Below, in pieces: positions 16,292-23,945 of a stretch of DNA of 64,000 bases (position 1 is the stretch's first letter; each line of letters starts with the position of its first letter). A program made the translations under genes and the position numbers. The notes under the pieces are model-generated. The model had not been told where the DNA came from, made no database searches, and was given only the letters and a program-made list of their open reading frames with translations. The stretch comes from Limnochorda sp. LNt (GTDB lineage Bacteria; Bacillota; Limnochordia; Limnochordales; Geochordaceae), in NCBI RefSeq assembly GCF_035593265.1, contig NZ_CP141614.1, forward strand, positions 124,001 through 188,000. Direction: 5' to 3'.

Positions 16292-17242
16292 ATGAGACAA
16301 GGGCGAGCGATCTGGGCGATGCTTCTGCTGGCAGCAATCCTGGCTCTGGCCTTCCCTGGCTTCGTCGCGATCGCCGCCGGGGTGGAAGTCGGCCTGGCGG
16401 TTGCCAATCTCGGTGCGACGTCGCAGGCTCGCGTGGCCGTCGAGTTCGAGAAGGTCGCCTCATCCAAGGGGTGGACCGTGATCACGACGAATGCAGCCGG
16501 ATCGTGGAGCACTTTCACCAGCCAGATGGAGAACCTCGTCTCCCGGCGCGTGCGGGCGATCGTGGTGGCGATGGCCGACCTGCCCAGCATCCAGCCAGCC
16601 ATCGACTCGGCTCTCAGGGCCAACATCCCCGTGGTGGCCATCGACTCGGGGTACGTCCCAGGCATCGTCGTAAACATCACGATGAACAACTTCGTCGCCG
16701 GTGCAAAAGTCGCGCAATACCTGGTCGATCGCTTGGGTGGGGAGGGGAATGTCATCCTTTTCAAGTTCCAGCAGCACTTCGGCACCCGCCAGCGCGGTAA
16801 GATCATGGATACCGTGCTCACCGAGTACCCGCGAATCAAGGTACTCGCGCAGCACGAGCTTCCACCGGCGGGCTTCGTTCAGGATGCTCAGGCGGCCATG
16901 GAGAATTTCCTGGCGAGGTACGGAGACCGCATCGATGCCGTCTTTGCACCATGGGACGACCCTGCGGCAGCCATCGCGCAGGCTATCATGGCAGCCGGAT
17001 ACAAGCGGGATCACATGTTCGTGGTGGGAATCGACGGGACCCGGCAGGCTTACGACATGATACGCGCGGGCACGCCCTTCGTCGCCACCATTGCTCAACC
17101 CCTCGAAGCGTACGCGGACGAAGCTGTTCGCATCGTGGAGGAACTGGTCGTGCACGGAAAGACCAAAGAACAGGTAACGGGTGGAGTGCCCACCATCTAC
17201 CTGGATGCGCCCCTGATCACTCCGGCCAACGTACCCCGCTGA
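16292..17242 (+). CDS. Rbs-type sugar ABC transporter substrate-binding protein
   Basis: 316-aa exported binding protein of the Peripla_BP_4 (RbsB) type. Signal peptide: basic start MRQGR, hydrophobic core at 8-27, cleavage-like AIAAG near 28. The body shows the ribose-binding-protein phrasing AIVVAMADLPSIQPAIDSAL, NIPVVAIDSG and VFAPWDDPAAAIAQAI near 225, and VVGIDGTRQAYDMI near 245. No lipobox cysteine, so it is predicted soluble or retained in a periplasm-like space. About 85 bases separate it from the permease. Ligand not predictable; a pentose, polyol or AI-2-like molecule are candidates from context. Confidence 0.88.
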   Translation: MRQGRAIWAMLLLAAILALAFPGFVAIAAGVEVGLAVANLGATSQARVAVEFEKVASSKGWTVITTNAAGSWSTFTSQMENLVSRRVRAIVVAMADLPSIQPAIDSALRANIPVVAIDSGYVPGIVVNITMNNFVAGAKVAQYLVDRLGGEGNVILFKFQQHFGTRQRGKIMDTVLTEYPRIKVLAQHELPPAGFVQDAQAAMENFLARYGDRIDAVFAPWDDPAAAIAQAIMAAGYKRDHMFVVGIDGTRQAYDMIRAGTPFVATIAQPLEAYADEAVRIVEELVVHGKTKEQVTGGVPTIYLDAPLITPANVPR

Positions 17243-17260
17243 TCTAGGTCTCGGCAAGGA

Positions 17261-17304
17261 GCGCTGGGAGGTCGGCCACCACACAAGGCTCCGGCCCCCA
17301 GCGC
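17261..17304 (+). promoter_or_regulatory. Intercistronic hairpin between binding-protein and aldolase genes
   Basis: GCGCTGGG at 17261-17268 pairs with CCCAGCGC at 17297-17304 across a GC-rich loop, in the 86-base gap between the two genes. No T-run follows, so it is more likely an mRNA-stabilising or attenuating hairpin that sets binding-protein excess over the catabolic enzymes. Inference only. Confidence 0.4.
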
Positions 17305-17328
17305 CCTCAGGAAGGGGCAGACGAGGCC

Positions 17329-18069
17329 ATGCCAGGTCTTGAACCGATCACCGGACCCGACGGTCGAACCCTCATCATCGCTATCGACCATGGAGGTACC
17401 TTCGGTCCTATGGAGGGCCTCGAGGACCCGCTGTCAGTGGCCAAAGCCGCCCTCGAAAGCGGCGCCGACGCTCTCATCGTGACACTGGGCTTTGCGAAAC
17501 GATACCACAGTGCCCTGGCCGGCGCGCCACTCATCGTCCGCGTCGATGGAGGCACCTCCTCCATCGGGCCGGACTGGCGCCGCATGCGCCGGCTGTTCTC
17601 TGTAGAGCAGGCGCTCGAAGTAGGGGCCAGGGCCGTCATCGCCATGGGCTTCGTGGGATACGAGGGGGAGGCCGAGTCACTCGGACAACTGGCTGAGGTC
17701 TGCGCGGAGTGCATGAAGCTACGCGTGCCCCTGGTTGCCGAGATGCTGCCGGCTGGAAAAGAGGGGGAGACGGATCCCGATAGGCTTGCGCTCGCTGCCC
17801 GCATCGGTGCCGAAATCGGAGCCGACCTTGTTAAGACGGGCTATACGGGGTCTCCGGACACCTTCGAAAAGACCGTGCGGGGCTGCTTCGTGCCGGTTGT
17901 GGTCCGGGGCGGCCCCAGGATGGCAGACGAGGAGCAGGTCATAGAGACAGCGCGCGGCGCCGTGGCAGCGGGCGCCATCGGGGTTGCGTTTGGCCGCAAC
18001 GTCTGGCAGAGCTCCGACATGCGCGCCATGATTCGACGGGTGGCGCAGGTCGTCCACTCCCGCCCATGA
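17329..18069 (+). CDS. Class I aldolase of the DeoC/FbaB (LsrF-like) family
   Basis: 246-aa TIM-barrel aldolase. The N-terminal IIAIDHGG motif (18-25) and the Schiff-base lysine region DLVKTGYTG (Lys near 168) match the LsrF/archaeal FbaB group, as does the C-terminal phosphate-binding GGPRMADEEQV and IGVAFGRNVWQ. The family cleaves or transfers acyl groups on phosphorylated ketoses; LsrF acts on phospho-AI-2. Length is shorter than LsrF (about 290 aa), mostly at the N-terminus. It lies between the transporter and the kinase, so it likely acts on the kinase product. ATG 17329 follows GAAGGGG at about ten bases. Confidence 0.82.
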   Translation: MPGLEPITGPDGRTLIIAIDHGGTFGPMEGLEDPLSVAKAALESGADALIVTLGFAKRYHSALAGAPLIVRVDGGTSSIGPDWRRMRRLFSVEQALEVGARAVIAMGFVGYEGEAESLGQLAEVCAECMKLRVPLVAEMLPAGKEGETDPDRLALAARIGAEIGADLVKTGYTGSPDTFEKTVRGCFVPVVVRGGPRMADEEQVIETARGAVAAGAIGVAFGRNVWQSSDMRAMIRRVAQVVHSRP

Positions 18070-18081
18070 GGAGGCGCTGCG

Positions 18082-19569
18082 GTGGGTGATTTCCTGCTGG
18101 GCATTGACCTCGGAACCAGCAGCGTGAAGGTCGGCCTGGTCACGGAAGACGGCCGGATCGTGGCCTTCGCCGCGCGCACGTACGAGACCTCTCATCCGTA
18201 TCCGGGGTGGTCGGAGCAGCAGCCGGAGGAGTGGTGGGCGGCCACCGCCAGCGCCGCTGCATCGGTCATGGAGGCCCTCCCAGCGGACGGACACGTGGTC
18301 GGCGTCGGTCTAAGCGGCCAGTCACCGGGTCACGTCGTGGTGGCAGAAGACGGCACGCCTCTGGGCCCGGCCATTATCTGGTCCGATCGGCGAGCAGGTG
18401 ACGAAGCCAGGCTCATATCGAGCCTGGTGAGCCCCGAGGAAATGCGGCGGTACACGGGGTTCGGTTTCCCTCTCGATGCCTCCAACCCGTTGGCCCGGCT
18501 ACTTTGGCTGGTGCGTCATCGGGCCAGCTGGATCGCCCGGGCGGCGGCCGTCCTTCAGCCGAAGGATTACATCGCCCTGCGGCTCACAGACAGGATGGCC
18601 ACGGATCAGTTCAGCGCGTTTTCGGTGGCGCACGTGATCGAGCGCCGTTACCATCCGGACCTCTTTGACCGCCTTGGCCTCCCCATGGGCCTGCTGCCCC
18701 CGCTCCTTTCCCCGGAAGAGACTGTGGGGCAGGTGACCTCGGCGGCTTCCGCCGAGACGCGTATTCCGGAGGGCACCCCGGTTAAAATCGGAACCATTGA
18801 CGCTTGGTGCAGCATGTTCGGTGCTGGCGCCTTGATGCCTGGAGTCGCCGTTGATATTGCGGGCACGTCGGAGGTCATCGCACTGGTAACTGATCGAGCG
18901 CCCTACCCCGGCGACGGCGGGCTCATGCCTCTGTGGCCGGGCCTGTTCTTCGCGGGCGGCCCGACTCAGGTGGGAGCGTCCGCACTGGATTGGGTCTGGG
19001 GAGCCCTTCTCACGGAGCGGCGGTTGTTCGATCCCGTGGTTCTCGAGCGGACGGCCCAGGGTTCGGAGCCTGGGGCCGGGGGACTGGTTTTTCTACCGTA
19101 TCTGAGGGGCGAACGTGCCCCGATATGGAATACGCACGCGCGCGGCGTGCTGTTCAATCTGACTGAACGGCACCGGGCCGCTCCCCTGGTTCGGGCCGTC
19201 TACGAAGGGGTGGCTTATAGCGTCCGGCATGTGCTGGAAGTCGCTTCGGAGGCCACAGGTCAGGCAGTGTGTGAAGTCCGCGTAACGGGCGGCGGTTCTC
19301 GAAGTGCCTTCTGGAATCAAGTCAAGGCAGACGTTCTGGGAGTACCGGTCATTCAGCTGGAATCGCACGAGGGTGCCACTCTGGGCGCGGCCATCCTTGC
19401 GGCTTGTCCGGATGGGCGTCCGCAGATGCTGTCCCGCTTGGTACAGCGCATGGTGCGGCCCGCGCGCAGCTACCTGCCGGATATCCGGCACAAAGCCCGT
19501 TACGACCGGCTTTTCGAAACCTACAAAGCGCTGTATGCGGCGGTGAAGGACTTATACGAGCCCATCTGA
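18082..19569 (+). CDS. FGGY-family carbohydrate kinase (xylulokinase/LsrK-like)
   Basis: 495 aa with both FGGY domains. N-terminal ATP-binding start GIDLGTSSVKVGL at 6-18, substrate-side GLSGQSPGHVV near 75-85, C-terminal phosphate-binding GTSEVIAL near 265 and GGGSRSAFWNQVKADV near 405-420 with LGAAILAA near 435. Length fits xylulokinase-type enzymes. GTG 18082 has GGAGG eight bases upstream and starts 12 bases after the aldolase stop. Last gene of the sugar operon. Phosphorylates a ketose or ketose-like substrate with ATP; specificity not deducible by eye. Confidence 0.88.
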   Translation: MGDFLLGIDLGTSSVKVGLVTEDGRIVAFAARTYETSHPYPGWSEQQPEEWWAATASAAASVMEALPADGHVVGVGLSGQSPGHVVVAEDGTPLGPAIIWSDRRAGDEARLISSLVSPEEMRRYTGFGFPLDASNPLARLLWLVRHRASWIARAAAVLQPKDYIALRLTDRMATDQFSAFSVAHVIERRYHPDLFDRLGLPMGLLPPLLSPEETVGQVTSAASAETRIPEGTPVKIGTIDAWCSMFGAGALMPGVAVDIAGTSEVIALVTDRAPYPGDGGLMPLWPGLFFAGGPTQVGASALDWVWGALLTERRLFDPVVLERTAQGSEPGAGGLVFLPYLRGERAPIWNTHARGVLFNLTERHRAAPLVRAVYEGVAYSVRHVLEVASEATGQAVCEVRVTGGGSRSAFWNQVKADVLGVPVIQLESHEGATLGAAILAACPDGRPQMLSRLVQRMVRPARSYLPDIRHKARYDRLFETYKALYAAVKDLYEPI

Positions 19570-20170
19570 GTGTCGCTTGACAGGCAGAACCGCTTTACCA
19601 AAGGGAGTGAAGGGTGCACTCGGGAACGGAACGGGAAAGGAAGGGCGAGATGCGTGGACCAACACGGTCCAGGTACAGCGAAACAGCAGCAGGGCACAAC
19701 CGGATGATCCTGCGCGATCCATGAGCGCCGGGCTACCGTCCGCCTCATTCCACGGACAGGACACGCGGGTTTCGCCGTACCCGCTCTTCGGAAACAAGTC
19801 CCTCAGGACCTTGACTGGAGGATGTCCCGTAGTCCGTGCTGGTATGCTTGAGCTGTCGAAACGGCGGCGCCTCGGAGGAGCCTTCAGAAGGTGAGCGCCA
19901 CGGTGTAGCATAAGGTTTTCGCCCACGAGACGGGCGGGGGCGGTGCGAGCGCAGGGGGAGGGTGAGCCGGGCTTTTTCGTGGGCCTGTAGCCCGTGTCTC
20001 TGTTTGGCCGGTCCCCTCCTGCGAGCACCCGTGGGGGTCTCGGCTGCGTCGACCGGGCCCCCGGCCGGTGGATGCACGCTTACGTGGCCTTGCCGGACGC
20101 CCTGCGCGCGGAGCTGAGTACGTGAGTCGTGTTGAGGTGGAGGTCAGTTGCGTATTGCAACCTAGGTCTC
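19570..20170. other. Long non-coding stretch with small hairpins, no gene recognised
   Basis: About 600 bases between the kinase stop and the duplicated livF fragment with no recognisable protein. Small inverted repeats include GCGGGT/ACCCGC at 19765-19784, a CAAGTCC..GGACCTTG pairing near 19795-19813, and GTTGC/GCAAC around 20148-20162 right before the duplication joint. Short open frames exist but have no ribosome site or family resemblance. It could be a remnant of a mobile element, a group II intron fragment, or scar DNA of the duplication. Confidence 0.55.
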
Positions 20171-20821
20171 AACGGCGCCGGCAAGACCACACTGTTGCGC
20201 ACCATCAGCGGCCTCATCGAGGGCCAGCCCGAGAAGGGCGAGGTGCGCTTCGACGGCCGTGCCATCACCCGCTGGCAACCCGAGGACGTCGCGGCGCTCG
20301 GCATCGCTCACGTCCCCGAAGGCCGGGGGATCTTCGCGGAGCTCACCGTCGAGGAGAACCTGGAGGTGGCCGAGCGGGGGCGACGGGATGCCGATGGCTG
20401 CGCTTGGGTACTGAGCCTCTTCCCGGTGCTGGCTGCGAGGCGGCGCCAGAGGGCCGGCACGCTGTCGGGGGGCGAGCAGCAGATGCTGGCCGTCGCCCGC
20501 GCCCTCCTGTCACGGCCCAAGCTGCTGATGCTCGACGAGCCATCGACGGGCCTGGCCCCTGCGGTGACCCGGGAGATCTTCAGGGTGCTGGACGAGGTGC
20601 GCCGTAACGGCACCGCGGTGCTCCTGGTCGAGCAAAACGCGCGCATGGCGCTGCAGGTCGCCGACTACGGCTACGTCCTCGAAAACGGCCGCATCGTGCT
20701 GGAGGGCACCGCTCGAGAGTTGCAGGACAACCCCCACGTCCAGGAGCTCTACCTGGGCGTCTCGATGGAGGCGACCCCCAAGGGCTGGCGCCGCTACCGC
20801 AAGCGGCGCCGGTGGAACTGA
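20171..20821 (+). pseudogene. Duplicated livF-domain fragment, 5' truncated
   Basis: Copy of the second ABC domain of the LivG-LivF fusion. It begins inside Walker A (NGAGKTTLLRT) because the duplication starts at base 2290 of the parental copy. LSGGEQQM, LLMLDEPSTGL and the C-terminus are preserved, with substitutions such as ELGRRDADRRAW to ERGRRDADGCAW. An open frame extends back to GTG 20129, giving 230 aa, but the first strands and part of the P-loop are replaced by unrelated residues (YCNLGL), so a working ATPase is unlikely. The remaining frame is intact to the stop, meaning the duplication is recent or the copy is conserved by conversion with its parent. Confidence 0.8.
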
Positions 20822-20956
20822 CGGCCCGCCCCGGCTGGCGTTGTACAGTAAGTGGCCACAACCCGCCCCCACCCGCACGGTGCGAAGCGGGTTTGCGGGC
20901 CATTCCCCGTAGAAAAACGCGGATGCGCGTAGACACAACCACAAAAGATGTAGCTA

Positions 20957-20985
20957 TTGACACAGCGTGGTAAACGAGTTACGAT
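20957..20985 (+). promoter_or_regulatory. Promoter inside the IS1634-like element
   Basis: TTGACA at 20957-20962, 17-base spacer, TACGAT at 20980-20985. The expected transcript start near 20992 is only a few bases from ATG 20995, and no ribosome site precedes that ATG. The transposase message may be leaderless, which would limit expression. Confidence 0.55.
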
Positions 20986-20994
20986 GTAGGCACG

Positions 20995-22649
20995 ATGTAC
21001 GTGCGCACCGTCACTTCCAAGGGCATCCAATACGCCCAGCTTGCCCATAACGTCCGGGACCCCAAGACTGGACAGCCCCGGGCCCAGGTGCTGTACACCT
21101 TCGGCCGGGTCGACCAGCTCGACCTGGACGCGCTGCGCCGCCTGGTGCGCAGCATCGCCCGGTTCCTGCCCCCCGACGAGCAGGCCCAACTGCAGAAGGA
21201 TCTCGGCATGGAGTGGCCCTTTCGGTACCTGGGCTCCCTGAAGCTGGGCGGGACGTGGCTTTTGGACGGGCTGTGGCGGCGGCTGGGCATCCAGAAGACC
21301 TTGCAGCGCCTGCTCAAGCGCTGCCACTACCAGACCCCCATCGAGCGGCTCCTCTTCGCCATGGTGGCCAACCGGGCCCTGGCGCCGTCCAGCAAGCTCG
21401 GCCATCGAGAAGTGGGTGGCGCAGGACGTCTACATCGACCAGCTGCCCGCGGTGGAAGTCCACCAGCTCTACCGGGCCATGGACTTTCTGCTGGAGGCTG
21501 CCGAGGCGATCCAGCGCGAGGTCTTCTGGACGCTGGCCAACCTCTTCAACCTCGAAGTGGACGTCATCTTCTTCGATACGACGACGGCGTACTTCGAAAT
21601 CGAGGGCGAGGACGCCGACGGGTTGCGCCGCTGGGGGCACAGCGCCGATGATCATCCGAAGATGGCCCAGGTGGTCATCGGCTTGCCGTGACCCGGGACG
21701 GCATCCCGGTCCGCTGCCGGGTCTGGCCCGGCAACACCGGCGACCAGAACGTCGTGGCCGAGGTCAAACGGGATCTCAACGGCTGGAAGCTCAACCGGGT
21801 GGTCGTGGCGTTGGACACGGGCTTCAACTCCGAGGCGAACCGCCGCATCCTGCAGGGCGCCGGCGATCACTACATCATCGGGGAGAAGTTGCGGGTGGGC
21901 CCCCAGGGGTGCCCGCGGAGGCGCTGCGCCGGGCGGCAAGTACCGCAGGCTTCCCGACGGGCTGGAGATCAAGGAGGTCGTGGTCGGAGGGGATAGCGCC
22001 GCCCGCCGGCGCTTCGTCATCGTCCGCAACCCCGAGGAGGCCGAGCGGGACCGCCAGAAGCGGGAGTCCATCCTGGCCGAGCTTCGCCAGCGGCTCGAAG
22101 CGCTCAAACAGAAGCAGGGCGAGGCGCATACCAAGGCAGCCTGCGAGCTGCGGGCCCACGAGACCTTCGGCCGCTACCTGCGCCAGACGTGGGCGCGCGA
22201 CTGGTCATCGACGCGGCCAAGGTTCGCCGAGAAGCCGCCCTCGACGGGAAGTTCGTGATCAGCAGCTCCGACGACTTTTGCCCGCCGAAGACCTGGTCTA
22301 CGGCTACAAGCAACTCTGGCAGGTGGAACGGGTGCACCGGCACCTGAAGCACACGGTCGACGTCCGGCCGATGTACCACCGGCTCGACGACCGCATCCGG
22401 TCCCACGTGCTGCTGTGCTGGCTGGCCCTCCTCATGATCCGGGTGGCCGAGAACGAGACGGGCCAGACCTGGCGACAGATGCGGGATCTGGTCGCCCCCA
22501 TCGACGTGGGCCGCCACGCCACCGCCCACGGCGAGGTCTGGCAGGTCCGCCCCCTCACCGAAGAGCAGAAGGCGCTGTTTCAGGCCCTGAAGGTCGACCG
22601 ACCGCCCCACTACCTGAAGATTGTGACGCCCACCCGAAAAACGGCGTAG
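20995..22649 (+). pseudogene. IS1634-family-like transposase, multiply frameshifted
   Basis: The protein can be followed through at least four frame changes (near 21405, 21690, 21905 and 22190-22270). N-terminal part TFGRVDQLDLDALRRLV; first catalytic Asp in VIFFDTTTAYFEIEG; second in VVVALDTGFNSEANRRIL; C-terminal Glu region YKQLWQVERVHRHLKHTVDV, with the Y..R..E..K pattern of the IS4 superfamily. Total would be about 550 aa, matching the IS1634 group. The repeated frame breaks make it inactive. The element could only move with a transposase supplied from another copy. Confidence 0.85.
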
Positions 22650-22805
22650 ATACAACCGCTTTGTCCACCTCAGCCCTTATAGATCCCGTCATGTCGCTCT
22701 TTGTCACCTTGAATTGTCGCTACGAGCTGTTCAACGCCAGCCCGGCGCCGGGCGCCGAAGGGGCGTGCCCGCGCTCGACGAACCTGGCCACGCAGGAGAG
22801 GGGGC

Positions 22806-23723
22806 ATGGACTCGATGCCAGCATCACGTCGCGTGCCCCAGGTCGCGACCTTCTCCATCGTGGCGTTGGATGCGCCGACGCGCAGCCTGGGGGTGGCGGT
22901 GCAGTCCAAGTTCCTCGCGGTGGGAGCGGTGGTGCCGTGGGCCCGCGCAGGCGTGGGGGCCATCGCGACCCAGGCGCTGGCCAACACCGCCTACGGGCCC
23001 CGAGGGCTCGAGCTGCTGGCCGAGGGCTTGGAGCCCGAGGAGGTGGCGCGGCGGCTGGTGGCCGACGACGAGGGGCGGGAGGATCGCCAGTTCGGCATCG
23101 TCGACGCCCGCGGTCGCAGCGCGGCCTTCACCGGGAGCCGGTGCTTCGAGTGGGCGGGGCACGTGACGGGGCCCGGCTTCGCCGCACAGGGCAACATCCT
23201 GGCAGGGCCGGCCGTCGTCGAGGCCATGGCCGACGCCTACTTGCGTACGACGGGGGACCTGGCCGCGCGCCTCGTTGCCGCACTCCACGCCGGTCAGAGG
23301 GCAGGCGGTGACCGCCGCGGCCGGCAGTCGGCCGCCATCCTCATCGTCCGGGAGCGGGGCGGCTACGGGGGCTTCAACGACCGCTACATGGATCTGCGGG
23401 TCGACGACCACCCCGACCCCATCGGCGAGTTGGAGCGGCTGGTGGGGCTTTATCGCCTCTACTTCGAAAAGGCGCCCGAGCCTGAGTTGGTGCCATTGGA
23501 AGGGCCGGTGCTGGCCGAGGTGCAGCAGGCGCTGGCGGCACTGGGGTACCTCTCCCACGCCACGGGCCGCCTCGATGAGGCGACCCGCGAGGCCCTGGCG
23601 GCCTGGCACGGCATGGAGAACTTCGAGGAGCGCCAGCACCCGGGCGACGTCGTCGAGCGGGTGGTGTTGGAGTATCTGCGCCGGCAAGCAGAGTCGACCA
23701 GGGGGAAAGACCACGCCGGCTAG
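22806..23723 (+). CDS. DUF1028 family protein with C-terminal helical extension (copy 2)
   Basis: 305 aa, the second copy of the gene at 3014, in the same direction, with only about ten amino-acid differences. These include FDAPTGSLG to LDAPTRSLG, LFRLYFEREPE to LYRLYFEKAPE, and EQRQHPGDVIE to EERQHPGDVVE. All differences are conservative and the frame is intact, with an identical AGGAGAGGGGG ribosome site. Silent changes cluster around 23430-23510, more than elsewhere, as if this patch had diverged longer or been converted. Its upstream operon promoter is gone, since the IS1634-like element separates it from the livF fragment, so expression would need a new promoter. Function unknown, as for copy 1. 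Confidence 0.83.
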   Translation: MDSMPASRRVPQVATFSIVALDAPTRSLGVAVQSKFLAVGAVVPWARAGVGAIATQALANTAYGPRGLELLAEGLEPEEVARRLVADDEGREDRQFGIVDARGRSAAFTGSRCFEWAGHVTGPGFAAQGNILAGPAVVEAMADAYLRTTGDLAARLVAALHAGQRAGGDRRGRQSAAILIVRERGGYGGFNDRYMDLRVDDHPDPIGELERLVGLYRLYFEKAPEPELVPLEGPVLAEVQQALAALGYLSHATGRLDEATREALAAWHGMENFEERQHPGDVVERVVLEYLRRQAESTRGKDHAG

Positions 23724-23923
23724 GAGCGACGTCCAGTCCCTGAGCTGGGTAAAGGCGGGTCGGCGCAGGATGAGTCCGTGCCCCGTGCGCTGATGCACGC
23801 GTTGTCTGGGGGTTGGATACTCGGGACCGGTACCCCGACCACGCGCTGGCGCTCCACTGCGAGAGCATCAAACGCGGTGGAGTGAAACCCATTCGCCCTG
23901 AGGAGTCTGCTTGGACTGCAAGC

Positions 23924-23944
23924 GGTCGGGCCAGAGCGCCGACC
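23924..23944 (-). terminator. Hairpin after the acyl-CoA ligase gene
   Basis: GGTCGG at 23924-23929 pairs with CCGACC at 23939-23944, immediately beyond the stop codon on the leftward strand. There is no T-run, so termination is possible but unproven. The rest of 23761-23945 shows nothing I can name. Confidence 0.35.
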
Positions 23945-23945
23945 C

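Larger units (their letters stand above)
20835..22740 (+). mobile_element. IS1634-like insertion sequence with TIRs and 5-bp target duplication
   Basis: 1906 bp. The left end CTGGCGTTGTACAG (20835-20848) matches the inverted right end CTGGCGTTGAACAG (22727-22740), one mismatch in 14. The flanking CCCGG is duplicated (20830-20834 and 22741-22745). The intact parental repeat at 2949-2953 has a single CCCGG, proving insertion. The encoded transposase has several frame breaks, so the copy is degenerate despite clean ends. Confidence 0.93.
20171..23760. repeat. Long direct repeat, copy 2, split by an IS element
   Basis: Base 20171 corresponds to 2290 in copy 1. Homology runs to 20834, is broken by a 1906-bp insertion, and resumes at 22741 through to 23760 (equivalent of 3968). 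Recombination with copy 1 would remove or duplicate about 17.9 kb holding the conflict operon, two transposons and the sugar operon. Confidence 0.93.

Noticed and set aside
19577-19894. 105-codon frame after the sugar kinase
   Set aside because: No ribosome site, no recognisable family, and it lies in a hairpin-bearing block; composition does not look coding.
23761-23945. Gene between DUF1028 copy 2 and the acyl-CoA ligase
   Set aside because: Only shadow frames are present, with no ribosome site or motif.
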